A stretch of 43,688 bases of DNA from Bizionia argentinensis JUB59 (GTDB taxonomy: Bacteria > Bacteroidota > Bacteroidia > Flavobacteriales > Flavobacteriaceae): assembly GCF_000224335.1 (NCBI RefSeq), contig NZ_AFXZ01000008.1:1-43688 (forward strand), given 5' to 3'. Under the pieces are notes generated by a model, which was not told the DNA's origin, searched no databases, and was given only the letters and a program-made list of their open reading frames with translations. Shown one piece after another: positions 34,217-42,881 of the stretch. Positions within the stretch are counted from its first letter, which is position 1; each line of letters begins with the position of its first letter. The position numbers were made by a program, and so were the translations under genes.

Positions 34217-36235
34217 ATGAAACACGTAGTAATCCTTTTCTTGACGCTTTTTATATTAGCATCATGTACAAATTCAACCAAATCAGACAAAAAACTAATT
34301 GAAATCACAGGGGTAGACGCTACATTGACGCCAGGTGATGACTTTTATAGATTCGCAAATGGCAAATGGTACGATTCTGTATCTATACCAGCTTCACAAG
34401 CAGGTGTTGGCGCTTATATGTTTATGAACTATCCACAACGGATGCGCCTACAAGGGATATTGGATAGTGTTTCGCGAGGTGAACATCCAAAAGGAAGCAT
34501 TGAGCAAAAGGTTGGCGACTTTTATGCGTCGGGAATGGATACTGCAACTATTAACAAACGTGGTTACGAACCTATTAAGCCGACACTCGCCTCCATTGAC
34601 GCCATTACAGACGTAACGTCTTTAATGACTTTTGTGGCTAACCAAATTAAAGTAAATAATAGTTCTATTATGGCTTTTGGAGTTGGTCCCGATGATAAAA
34701 ACAGTAGCATGAACATTGCTCACGCTTACCAAACGGGCCTCGGTTTACCTGATAGGGATTATTATTTCAAATCAGATTCATCGGTCGTCGCCATTCAAGA
34801 CGCCTACAAAACCTATCTTACCACATTATTTCAGCTTACAGGCAGCAGTGCAGCAACCGCCAAAGAGGATGCTGAAACGGTTTACGAAATTGACAAGCAA
34901 CTTGCCGATTCTCATAGAACACGAGTGGAACGTCGGGATGTAATAGCAAATTACAATATGATGGCCATAACAGATCTTAAAAACACACAACCTAACATTG
35001 GTTGGGCCAAATTCCTCGAACAATTAGATGCTCAAACTGACTCTATAGATATAGGCCAACCTGCGTATTATGATAAACTTAATACCCTTTTAAAGAGCAC
35101 ACCTATTAATGCCTGGAAATTATATTTAAAAGCAAATACCATAGAAACATATGCATCAGACTTAAGTCAGCCTTTTGTTGATGCCGCTTTTGATTTTACC
35201 AAAGTAATTTCTGGCCAAGCGGTGCAAAAATTACGAGGTGAAATAATGGCAAGCGCGGTGGACAATTATCTAGGTGAAGCCTTGGGACAACTATATGTTA
35301 AAAAATATTTTCCAGAGCGTGCAAAAGAGCGCATGTTAGATTTGGTGAATAATATACAAAAAGCCTATGCTGTAAGAATCGATAAATTGGAATGGATGAG
35401 CGACAGCACAAAAATAAAAGCAAAAGAAAAACTGTCTGCCATGACCAAGAAAATAGGTTATCCTGATAAATGGAAAGATTACGATAATGTACAAATTTCA
35501 AGAGACACCTATTTTGAAAACATCGTGTCTGCTGCTGCGGCCTCATATGAACGTGAACTGGCAAAATTGGGCAAGCCTGTGGATCGTTCAGAATGGTATA
35601 CAACACCATCCACGGTTACAGCTTATAATAATCCTTCAGCAAATGAGATTGTTTTTCCGGCGGGCATTCTGCAATCACCCTATTTTGATAATGACGCAGA
35701 TGATGCGCTTAACTATGGAGGTATTGGTATGGTAATAGGCCATGAAATAACGCATACTTTTGATGATCAAGGTGCACAGTACGATAAGGATGGTAACGTA
35801 AAAGATTGGTGGACAAAAGATGATTACGCCAAGTTTAAATCAAGAATACAGCAAGTTATAGATCAATATAGCACCTTTACTGTCTTGGACAGTTTGCATA
35901 TTAAAGGAGATATGACTGTTGGCGAAAACACGGCTGATATTGCCGGAATAGCTGTGGCATATGATGCATTTAAAATGACAAAACAAGGACAGGATTCTAC
36001 AAAAGTTGGCGAGTTTACGCCAGACCAACGCTTTTTTTTGTCTATTGCAAGGATATGGAAAGTAAAAATGAAAGATGAATTTCTTCGTTTGTGGATTAAT
36101 AACAACCCACATTCGCCTCCTGTTTGGCGCGTAAATGGTCCCTTAATGAATAGCACACCTTTTTATAACGCTTTTGATGTAAAGCCAGAAGATAAAATGT
36201 TTTTATCAAAAGAAGACAGAATAACAATTTGGTAA
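34217..36235 (+). CDS. M13-family (neprilysin/PepO-like) metallopeptidase lipoprotein
   Basis: A 672-residue zinc endopeptidase. A lipoprotein signal (MKHVVILFLTLFILASCTNS, lipid Cys in ASC) anchors it in the envelope. The M13 N-terminal domain begins 'PGDDFYRFANGKWYDS'. The zinc site is H509EITH513 with E570 in 'VGENTADIAG' (D574 conserved). Upstream are 'NPSANEIVFPAGILQSPYF', typical of the family, and the C-terminal 'RVNGPLMNSTPFYNAFDVKP' substrate-binding segment. It probably degrades short peptides in the periplasm. Monocistronic with a terminator behind it. Confidence 0.96.
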   Translation: MKHVVILFLTLFILASCTNSTKSDKKLIEITGVDATLTPGDDFYRFANGKWYDSVSIPASQAGVGAYMFMNYPQRMRLQGILDSVSRGEHPKGSIEQKVGDFYASGMDTATINKRGYEPIKPTLASIDAITDVTSLMTFVANQIKVNNSSIMAFGVGPDDKNSSMNIAHAYQTGLGLPDRDYYFKSDSSVVAIQDAYKTYLTTLFQLTGSSAATAKEDAETVYEIDKQLADSHRTRVERRDVIANYNMMAITDLKNTQPNIGWAKFLEQLDAQTDSIDIGQPAYYDKLNTLLKSTPINAWKLYLKANTIETYASDLSQPFVDAAFDFTKVISGQAVQKLRGEIMASAVDNYLGEALGQLYVKKYFPERAKERMLDLVNNIQKAYAVRIDKLEWMSDSTKIKAKEKLSAMTKKIGYPDKWKDYDNVQISRDTYFENIVSAAAASYERELAKLGKPVDRSEWYTTPSTVTAYNNPSANEIVFPAGILQSPYFDNDADDALNYGGIGMVIGHEITHTFDDQGAQYDKDGNVKDWWTKDDYAKFKSRIQQVIDQYSTFTVLDSLHIKGDMTVGENTADIAGIAVAYDAFKMTKQGQDSTKVGEFTPDQRFFLSIARIWKVKMKDEFLRLWINNNPHSPPVWRVNGPLMNSTPFYNAFDVKPEDKMFLSKEDRITIW

Positions 36236-36317
36236 ATTACTCATGTCATAATGGGCTCTAAAGGTCAGAGAACGACAGGTAAAGCATAAAAAATCTAATT
36301 ACCTATATTATAAATAT

Positions 36318-36344
36318 GAGGTCGGTCTTTTAAGATACGACCTC
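36318..36344. terminator. Terminator hairpin after the M13 peptidase gene
   Basis: GAGGTCG (36318-36324) pairs with CGACCTC (36338-36344); a bulged inner extension (GTCTT with AAGAT) lengthens the stem, and TTTGTTTT follows. It lies between converging genes. Confidence 0.75.
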
Positions 36345-36418
36345 TTTGTTTTATTGTTGGAGTCCGTCTTTTATAAAAATCCAAGAGGTGTTGTAAAAAC
36401 TTACATTAAAAGAAAAAC

Positions 36419-38191
36419 TTATATTTTTGCTTGATACGTGTAGAGTTCATAATATCTACCTTCTTTAGCAATCAATTGGTCATGTGTGCCACGTTCTACA
36501 ATGTGGCCAGCTTCGATGACTAAAATCTGATCTGCTTTTCTAATGGTACTCAAACGGTGGGCAATTACAATCGTAGTTCTGTCTTTAATTAACTCGTTTA
36601 AACTCTTCTGAATTAAGGCCTCACTTTCGGTATCTAAACTTGAGGTGGCTTCGTCTAAAATAATAATTTTAGGGTTTGCCAAAATAGCACGCGCAATAGC
36701 TAATCGCTGTCTTTGTCCCCCAGAAAGCTTCACGCCTCTTTCACCTATTAGTGTTTCTAAACCCTCGTCGAACCTGTCGGTAAACTCATTGACATAAGCT
36801 GCGTTTACAGCATTTAATAATTCTGCTTCTGTGGCATTTGGCCTTGGAAACATGATATTTTCACGAATTGTGCCTTCAAATAAAAATTCATCTTGTAAAA
36901 CCACACCTAAATACTGACGATAGCTACTTAATTTAACTTTCGCCAAATCCTGATTATCAATGGTAACTTGACCTGATTTGGGTGTTAAAAAGGTTGCCGA
37001 TAATCCAGCGATTGTAGATTTTCCGGAACCAGAACTTCCCACTAACGCTGTTACGGAACCAGCTGCCGCTTTAAAATTAATATTATGTAAAACTTCTTTG
37101 CCTTCTTCATATGAAAATGACACATCCTTAAATTCCATATCACCATTTATGCGATCCAATTGAATATTTCTATTGGGATTATCCTCTTCCGCCGTCATAT
37201 TCATCAGCTCTTCGGTTCTATCTAAACCCGCCAAAGCTTCCGTTAACTGACTCCCTATATTACTCATTTGTACAATGGGCGCAATCATAAAACCAAGGAT
37301 TAATGTGAAGAATAAAAAATCACCAGTGGTCATTTCGTCAATCATCATATAATAGCCACCCATTCCCATAATGCCTGTTGTAGCCACTCCAATTAAAAAC
37401 GTTGAAGAGCTCGTCATTAAAGCGGTTGCTGTCAAACTCTTTTTTACGTTTTGATATAATTTATCAACCCCTTTTTCAAAAACAACATGCTCCTGCTCCT
37501 CTGCATTAAAAGCTTTTATAACACGAACGCCGGCCAATGTTTCTGTTAACCGTCCAGTAACTTCAGCATTAATTTTACCACGTGTTCTAAAAATTGGACG
37601 AATATATTTAAAGGCTTTTAGAGCCACCAGACCAAATATAGATAATGGTACAAACACAAAAAGTGTCATCCAGGCATTTAGTTTTATCAAAATAATTAAC
37701 GACACAATAGCAGTGAAAGAGCCACCAACTAATTGAACCAAACCTGTGCCGATAAGATTTCTAACACCTTCAACATCATTCATTATTCTTGAAACTAGCG
37801 CTCCAGATTTCGTGTTATCGAAAAAACGAATAGGTAATGAAAGTACTTTTTTCTGTACTTGAGATCTTAATTCACTTATTAAATATTGCGCTTGTACACT
37901 TAATATTCTAGTCAGTAAAAATGATGTTACAGCCTGCACCGTTATGGCACCTATAACGATAGCGATTAAAGTATATAGTTGGGCGTAATCTTTATTTGGA
38001 ACTACATCGTCCAACAATACTTTACTCTGCCATGGTAAAATTAAACCAGACAAACTTCTTATAACGATCAATATCAGGCCAATAAAAACTAAATTTCGTC
38101 TCGGCCAAATAATGGTTTTGAAAGCTTGAGCCATAGTAACTTTTGGCTGTGATTTATCGGTTTTTTTTGATGTTTCTTTTAAATGTTGCAT
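36419..38191 (-). CDS. MsbA-like ABC exporter (fused membrane and ATPase domains)
   Basis: A 590-residue half-transporter that works as a homodimer. Six membrane helices lie in residues 25-310, followed by an ATPase with Walker A 'GSSGSGKSTIAGL', signature 'KLSGGQRQRLAIARAI', Walker B 'IIILDEATSSLD' and the H-loop 'IVIAHRL'. The coupling region 'RFFDNTKSGALVSRIMNDVE' is typical of the MsbA/lipid and multidrug exporter group. Lipid A core or drug export is the likely role, but the substrate cannot be fixed by sequence. Monocistronic. Confidence 0.92.
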   Translation of the reverse strand: MQHLKETSKKTDKSQPKVTMAQAFKTIIWPRRNLVFIGLILIVIRSLSGLILPWQSKVLLDDVVPNKDYAQLYTLIAIVIGAITVQAVTSFLLTRILSVQAQYLISELRSQVQKKVLSLPIRFFDNTKSGALVSRIMNDVEGVRNLIGTGLVQLVGGSFTAIVSLIILIKLNAWMTLFVFVPLSIFGLVALKAFKYIRPIFRTRGKINAEVTGRLTETLAGVRVIKAFNAEEQEHVVFEKGVDKLYQNVKKSLTATALMTSSSTFLIGVATTGIMGMGGYYMMIDEMTTGDFLFFTLILGFMIAPIVQMSNIGSQLTEALAGLDRTEELMNMTAEEDNPNRNIQLDRINGDMEFKDVSFSYEEGKEVLHNINFKAAAGSVTALVGSSGSGKSTIAGLSATFLTPKSGQVTIDNQDLAKVKLSSYRQYLGVVLQDEFLFEGTIRENIMFPRPNATEAELLNAVNAAYVNEFTDRFDEGLETLIGERGVKLSGGQRQRLAIARAILANPKIIILDEATSSLDTESEALIQKSLNELIKDRTTIVIAHRLSTIRKADQILVIEAGHIVERGTHDQLIAKEGRYYELYTYQAKI

Positions 38192-38215
38192 GTTTTATAA
38201 TAAATAATATAAAGG

Positions 38216-38223
38216 CAAAAATA
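38216..38223 (-). promoter_or_regulatory. Bacteroidota -7 box upstream of the ABC exporter
   Basis: On the minus strand the sequence reads TATTTTTG, matching TAnnTTTG, 25 bp before the ATG. No TTG was found at a proper -33 distance. Confidence 0.4.
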
Positions 38224-38582
38224 CGCATTACATCAAGGCTAAATGACTAAACGGAATTAAAATTACATTAGCCATTAAAAATAATATATTGCGAAAATAG
38301 TGTATTCATATATTTTAAAAATCGGCTATCTCGACATTATAACTTGATTCTAATTTAACCAATATGTTGCAAATTAAAGGGGGCAAAAGTTATTACAAAC
38401 CTATTTAATAAAATCATTCTATAAGCATAAATGGGTTTTAGAATTTCGATCACAAACAGAGTGACAGCTCGATAATTTATTTCTTCACGCAAACGTTTAT
38501 TTTGTATATTAGTTCCTTTTTATGGTCATTTTTCAGGCCAAGAATACAATATAAAGTCGAGTTAGTATTAAAAAATCACGTT
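38224..38582. other. Divergent intergenic region
   Basis: Spacer between the ABC exporter and the GMC oxidoreductase. No extra gene was found. The frame of the oxidoreductase stays open back to 38502, but that part lacks a start better than TTG and would put residues ahead of the Tat signal. Confidence 0.4.
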
Positions 38583-40199
38583 TTGAAAAGAAGAACTTTT
38601 ATAAAAATAACATCGGCCTCCAGTGCTGGAATTATGGCAGCTAATGCTTTTGGAATTAATTTACAACTAGATCATATGGAAGAAAATATTGAGAATTTGG
38701 TAATTGGTTCTGGCTATGGAGGAGCCGTTGCAGCTTTGCGCCTTACCCAAGCTGGCAAAAAAGTAGTCATGCTTGAAATGGGTTTAGACTGGGAAAAAGA
38801 AGATGGCAAATACAAGCCTTTTTCCAATTTAATTACCCCAAAAAACAATTCCACTTGGCTAAAAAAATCCTCTCAAGCACCTATGATGAATATAGCCATG
38901 TTTAATAAAAAATTTACGGGCGTTTTAGATCGCATGGATTTTGAGAATATTAAAGTATATGCTGGTCGCGGTGTTGGTGGCGGATCGTTGGTTAATGGCG
39001 GGATGGCTGTACAACCTAAAAAAGCATATTTCCAGGAAATATTTCCCGAATTGAGTGTTGAAAAATTCTGGGCCACCTATTTCCCTTTAGCGCAAAAAGA
39101 GCTTGAAGTAAATGAAATACCTGATGCGTATTATGAAAAATCGGCTTACTATAAGTTTGCCAGAGTAGGAGAAAGTGAAGCTCATGAAGCAGGTTTTGAA
39201 ACCGTTAGAGTGCCCAATGTATATTCTTTCGAATATATGAAGAAAGAAGAAGCAGGCGAAGTCCCGAAATCAGCTTTAGCCAAAGAAGTTATTTATGGTA
39301 ATAATCATGGAAAGCAAAGTCTTGAAAAAACATATTTAAAAAAAGCTCTTAAAACCGAATTATTGACGATACAAGACCTTCATCGCGTCGATTACATTCA
39401 GCAAATAAAAAATGGTTACGCTGTTTATGTAGACATTATTGATACCGAAGGATTAGTGATTGCAAAGAAAACCATAAACTGCAAAAAAATATTTCTAAAT
39501 GCAGGAAGCATAGGTACTACAAAACTTTTATTAACCTCCATGCATAAAGGAAAAATGACGAATTTCGATTCGAGTTTAGGAAGCCATTGGGGAAACAATG
39601 GAAATGTTATGACTGGTAGAAATATGGTAAACACCCTTTTTAATCGTGTTGAGAATGAATCTACCGAATCCAATTACAGCACTGGAACGGGATCAGAGCA
39701 ATCGACCATTCCCGTTTCAGGTGTCGACAACTGGGAAGATAAAAAGCATGCATTCTTTGCAGAAATCTCTCCTTTACCAATGGGCATGGAAGTTTACACA
39801 GCATTATACTTAATTATTAATAAGGTGCCAATTCCAGGACATATTTCTTATGACCCAGCTCTTGATGACATTCGAATCCATTGGGAAAAGAAAAATTATC
39901 AACACACCGTTGATAATGCCAAGTATTTTATTAAAAAAATGAACAAAGCAAACGGCGGCACTCCTTCTGGTTTATTATGGAAAGGTGGTTATGGTCCTGA
40001 CATTTGTTATCATCCACTTGGCGGCGCTGTTATAGGAAAAACAACCGATCTTTTTGGACGTGTAAAAGGTTATGAGAATTTGTACGTAACTGATGGCGCT
40101 TTAGTACCTGCAAGTATTGGCGTTAATCCTTTTCTAACCATTACGGCCATTGCGGAATACTGTATGGAGGAGATTATTGGGAAGGATTTTAAAAAGTGA
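38583..40199 (+). CDS. Tat-exported GMC-family oxidoreductase
   Basis: About 538 residues from the TTG at 38583, chosen because it gives a clean twin-arginine signal (MKRRTFIKITSASSAGIMAA); no ATG is available in frame and an earlier TTG at 38502 would add 27 residues. The FAD Rossmann motif VIGSGYGGAVAALRL follows, then 'GRGVGGGSLVNGGMAVQPK' and, near the C-terminus, 'CYHPLGGAVIGKTTDLFGRV' with the active-site His and 'GVNPFLTITAIAEY'. The pattern is closest to the cholesterol oxidase-like branch of the GMC family, oxidising alcohols with FAD. Export by Tat fits a folded flavoprotein. Substrate unknown. Confidence 0.85.
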   Translation: MKRRTFIKITSASSAGIMAANAFGINLQLDHMEENIENLVIGSGYGGAVAALRLTQAGKKVVMLEMGLDWEKEDGKYKPFSNLITPKNNSTWLKKSSQAPMMNIAMFNKKFTGVLDRMDFENIKVYAGRGVGGGSLVNGGMAVQPKKAYFQEIFPELSVEKFWATYFPLAQKELEVNEIPDAYYEKSAYYKFARVGESEAHEAGFETVRVPNVYSFEYMKKEEAGEVPKSALAKEVIYGNNHGKQSLEKTYLKKALKTELLTIQDLHRVDYIQQIKNGYAVYVDIIDTEGLVIAKKTINCKKIFLNAGSIGTTKLLLTSMHKGKMTNFDSSLGSHWGNNGNVMTGRNMVNTLFNRVENESTESNYSTGTGSEQSTIPVSGVDNWEDKKHAFFAEISPLPMGMEVYTALYLIINKVPIPGHISYDPALDDIRIHWEKKNYQHTVDNAKYFIKKMNKANGGTPSGLLWKGGYGPDICYHPLGGAVIGKTTDLFGRVKGYENLYVTDGALVPASIGVNPFLTITAIAEYCMEEIIGKDFKK

Positions 40200-40298
40200 G
40201 TATAACTTGAAATATTATTCTTTAGTTTTTATAATGAGAATTCAAAAAAGAGAAAGACTTTTGATTTTTTTGATTAACTTTAAGAAAATCAATTTGTT

Positions 40299-41507
40299 AT
40301 GAAACAAATAATTACGTTAAAACCTCTTTATCATAAGGACAAAAGTCAAATATCCATTGGTTTCGTGTTTAGTAATGAAACAAAATCATATATTAAAAAT
40401 TTTGATGGTGTACTATGGAGTGTTTCAGATAGAACCTATTATATAGCTCACAGTAAACAAACACTTCATCTACTTTTTACCTATTTTAAAAAAGGAGGTT
40501 ATTATATAAATTATAGTGCTTTAAAATATATAAAAAGAGAAAACACGATACCTACTACAAAAATAAAACCACTAGATAAAATCATATTATACCGAGAATT
40601 AAACAAAACTCACAAAAATATTTTAAAAGAATATGTTTCCTATTTACGCGGTAAACGTTTAAGCGAAAGCACAGTCTCATCCTATGGATATTTTATGCTG
40701 CGCTATTTAAATCATCATAAAGACCTAGAAAACACAAATTGGAATACGCGAAGTATTGAGACTTTTATGGAACAAATAATCACCAAAGAGTATTATAGCA
40801 TTAGTAGTCACCGGCAATGTATAAGCGCTTTTAAACACTTTACGGCATTTTGTAAAATAGAAAATTTTGATGCTAGCCGTTTTGAACGCCCAAAAAAGAG
40901 CAACTATTTACCTACCGTTTTATCCAAGGAGAGTGTAATAGATTTAATGCAGGTAACCAAGAACTTAAAACATCGTACTATAATTGGATTACTGTATTCT
41001 GGAGGTCTTAGGATTGGAGAGCTCTTAAATTTAAAAATTTGCAATTTAGATATAGATAGGAGTCAGATTCATATAATTCAGGCCAAAGGTCGTAAAGATC
41101 GCATGGTAGTCATGAGCGAAGTAATTAAACCATTATTAAGGAATTACATAAGCACTTATAAACCTTCAGTTTTCGTTATAGAAGGCCGTAATGGTGGTGT
41201 TTATTCTGCCAGTAGCATTAGAGCATTTTTAAGAGAATCTTGTCGTTTAGCAGGCATAACTAAAACCGTTACACCCCATAGTTTAAGACATAGTTATGCG
41301 ACGCATATGTTAGAAAATGGAATTGACTTACGTTATATTCAAGAACTATTAGGTCATGCTAGACCAGAAACCACCATGATATACACACACGTAGCTAAAA
41401 AGAATATTATGCAAGTACGCAATCCTTTAGACGTTATAGTTGAGGAGTTACAACTGAAAGACAAAGACAACAAGAAAGTGTTGATATCCCGAAATTTTAA
41501 ATGCTAA
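40299..41507 (+). CDS. Tyrosine recombinase next to cassette-like array (integron-integrase-like role)
   Basis: A 402-residue integrase. The extra N-terminal domain (1-90) is not found in XerC/D; the SAM-like core-binding domain is about 110-205; the catalytic domain follows. The active-site residues are complete: R238 (SGGLRIGELL), K263 (QAKGRKDR), H327/R330 (PHSLRHSYATHML), H353 (LLGHARPETT) and nucleophile Y362 (MIYTHV). The C-terminal 'THVAKKNIMQVRNPLD' recalls the 'R.PLD' ending of IntI. However, only 64 residues separate K263 from H327, so the added segment of classical IntI is absent. It is read in the same direction as the array that follows. I infer that it moves the cassettes downstream. 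Confidence 0.88.
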   Translation: MKQIITLKPLYHKDKSQISIGFVFSNETKSYIKNFDGVLWSVSDRTYYIAHSKQTLHLLFTYFKKGGYYINYSALKYIKRENTIPTTKIKPLDKIILYRELNKTHKNILKEYVSYLRGKRLSESTVSSYGYFMLRYLNHHKDLENTNWNTRSIETFMEQIITKEYYSISSHRQCISAFKHFTAFCKIENFDASRFERPKKSNYLPTVLSKESVIDLMQVTKNLKHRTIIGLLYSGGLRIGELLNLKICNLDIDRSQIHIIQAKGRKDRMVVMSEVIKPLLRNYISTYKPSVFVIEGRNGGVYSASSIRAFLRESCRLAGITKTVTPHSLRHSYATHMLENGIDLRYIQELLGHARPETTMIYTHVAKKNIMQVRNPLDVIVEELQLKDKDNKKVLISRNFKC

Positions 41508-41512
41508 AAAGC

Positions 41513-41520
41513 TATATTTG
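41513..41520 (+). promoter_or_regulatory. Putative cassette promoter (-7 box)
   Basis: TATATTTG matches TAnnTTTG and lies 6 bp after the integrase stop codon, pointing into the cassette-like region. A TTG at 41481-41483 is too far (29 bp) for the normal -33 spacing. The position corresponds to Pc in integrons, by inference. Confidence 0.4.
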
Positions 41521-41526
41521 AATTTA

Positions 41527-41542
41527 TATAACGAGTTACCTA
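41527..41542 (+). other. attI-like recombination site
   Basis: The sequence TATAACGAGTTACC resembles the 3' end of the downstream attC-like element (CATATACGAGCCGTTAGC): both have TATA, then ACGAG, then GTTA. Its GTTA core is at 41535-41538, between the promoter-like box and the first cassette. It lacks the large hairpin of the attC-like sites, as attI sites do. Direct evidence of recombination is absent. Confidence 0.4.
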
Positions 41543-41555
41543 CAAGTGCTCCGAA

Positions 41556-41574
41556 AAATTGCAAAAAGCAATTT
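41556..41574 (+). repeat. Perfect hairpin in the ORF-less segment
   Basis: AAATTGC (41556-41562) and GCAATTT (41568-41574) pair perfectly over AAAAA. It might end the integrase transcript or be part of the recombination region; no T run follows. Confidence 0.45.
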
Positions 41575-41593
41575 CCAATCTTCACGTTGAAAT

Positions 41594-41797
41594 AAAAATC
41601 CTCCGGATTTCTCATTGTTGTGAATAAAACAAACAAGCTAAAAATCTGATTGGAAACTAAAAATCCTGTGGATTTCTTACTGCTACGGATAATAAAAAAT
41701 AAAATCACTAAATTGAAACCGTAAAACGCAAAGAGCACGCAATCAACACGTGATTAAAAAATCCTTCCGATTTCCCACTGTTATGAATAGAAAAACA
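41594..41797. repeat. Three imperfect 41-bp direct repeats
   Basis: Copies at 41594-41634, 41659-41699 and 41757-41797. Each begins AAAAATCC, has a mini-hairpin (AAATCC, three bases, GGATTT; the third copy has CGATTT) and goes on as CTCATTGTTGTGAATAA or close variants. Spacers are 24 and 57 bp and unrelated. They fill the ORF-less segment between the attI-like and first attC-like sites. Confidence 0.8.
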
Positions 41798-41841
41798 GAT
41801 CGGCAAATCTGAACGTGCCAAATATTATGTGTCGCACCTGT

Positions 41842-41973
41842 AGCTAACAATGTATATAAAAAATGCTTACTTTAGTGCTAAACTTAAGGAAAGTGCGCGT
41901 TTGCTTTCTTCCGATTTTCCTTCGGAAAATCCTCGGACGCAAACCCGCACTTTTCATATACGAGCCGTTAGCA
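41842..41973 (+). repeat. attC-like element 1
   Basis: A 132-bp element bounded by AGCTAAC (41842-41848) and GTTAGCA (41967-41973), inverse complements apart from the outermost base and comparable to R'' and R' of integron attC. Inside, GTATATAAAAAATGC (41852-41866) pairs with GCACTTTTCATATAC (41947-41961) with two mismatches; GTGCGCGTTTGC (41893-41904) with GCAAACCCGCAC (41939-41950) with one; and GATTTTCC/GGAAAATC (41913-41931) forms the tip. The left arm has AAT where the right has GAGCC, giving extrahelical bases as in attC. A second copy begins at 43566. The word GTGCTAAAC is shared by both. Confidence 0.7.
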
Positions 41974-41997
41974 AATATTAAAACGAGACCACAAAAA

Positions 41998-42879
41998 ATG
42001 AGACAGTTAACAATTTTAATTCTATTTATAATAAGTCTAAGTCTGCAAGCACAAAATTATTGTGTCAATTTTACAGACTTTGCTAACGATGTATCTGATT
42101 CTAGGTTTCCTTCCGAACTTAGGAAAATGTTAAATGAATCTGATGTGGACTATTTAACAGTTTGGAATCATTTAAAACGTGGAGGTTTAGATTTTGAAAC
42201 GAGAACGAATCCCGAATTACTAAGAACATTACGTACCGACCTTGACAATACCAAATATGGATTACAAGAAATTTTTGAAGCAGATGCAGAGGAAATACTC
42301 ATTTGGAAACAACTCAAAGACGACCCATTTTATAACGGCGAACTTATAAAAGAAACCACAGACCCAAAGTTATTAAAATGGAAAGATAGAGAATTCTTTA
42401 AAGCTGTAACTAAAAAAGGAAATGACTTTGAAATAGATATGCTAAATAAAGTTAAAACAAGAACTGGAGTAGAATATGAAAGACTTTTAAAAGAAATTCC
42501 AGATATTGGTGAGCGAAAACTTATTAGCCAAATGCAATTTTGTTTGCCTGGTTTTTCTCCACCTTGTAATGCAAAAGGCGAATACTTTATTGCTGACCAA
42601 GTCTGGATTAAATTTGATGAATTTGAAGAAATCGAAAATATGATTATCGTAGATGCTAAGCTAAGCGAAAAAACTGCACTAACTAGCGGACAGACAGCTG
42701 CCAAAAACCAATCTGGAAAAGGAAGTTTAACTTACAAACCAATAGATTCAAAAATTAAAGACGAAATCTTTCAAGATTTACCAACGAGAATTAATCAAGG
42801 GGATGAAATACCAATAATAGGTTTTTATAAACTTTATGGAGACGGAAATAGTAGTTTTGTAGATGTAAAGAAATTATAA
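41998..42879 (+). CDS. Exported nuclease-type toxin, probable (PD-(D/E)XK-like C-terminal domain)
   Basis: A 293-residue protein. The ATG at 41998 is chosen because it starts a signal peptide (MRQLTILILFIISLSLQAQ); an in-frame upstream codon would translate the attC-like site. The middle is helical and polar. From about residue 125 comes a segment typical of polymorphic-toxin tips ('WKDREFFKAVTKKGNDFEID'), then 'GEYFIADQVWIKFDEFEE' and 'IIVDAKLSEKTALTSGQ', with D200 and D219/K221 in the D...DxK spacing of PD-(D/E)XK nucleases. I infer a DNase-like toxin. Its stop is 2 bp before the next gene. It begins 26 bp after the attC-like site, so it is the first gene of a cassette. Confidence 0.65.
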   Translation: MRQLTILILFIISLSLQAQNYCVNFTDFANDVSDSRFPSELRKMLNESDVDYLTVWNHLKRGGLDFETRTNPELLRTLRTDLDNTKYGLQEIFEADAEEILIWKQLKDDPFYNGELIKETTDPKLLKWKDREFFKAVTKKGNDFEIDMLNKVKTRTGVEYERLLKEIPDIGERKLISQMQFCLPGFSPPCNAKGEYFIADQVWIKFDEFEEIENMIIVDAKLSEKTALTSGQTAAKNQSGKGSLTYKPIDSKIKDEIFQDLPTRINQGDEIPIIGFYKLYGDGNSSFVDVKKL

Positions 42880-42881
42880 AT

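Noticed and set aside
34826..35023. Open frames opposite the M13 peptidase gene
   Set aside because: Antisense shadows within a fully conserved peptidase gene.
41448..41738. 96-codon open frame on the minus strand over the integrase 3' end and repeats
   Set aside because: It is built from the reverse of two of the short direct repeats and the integrase gene end, is hydrophobic and low-complexity, and has no recognisable domain.
41594..41797. CRISPR array
   Set aside because: Only three diverged repeats with spacers of 24 and 57 bp, no cas genes, and repeats that differ at many positions.
41863..41997. Extended start for the toxin-like gene through the attC-like element
   Set aside because: The added 45 residues translate the inverted-repeat element and would bury the clear signal peptide that starts at 41998.
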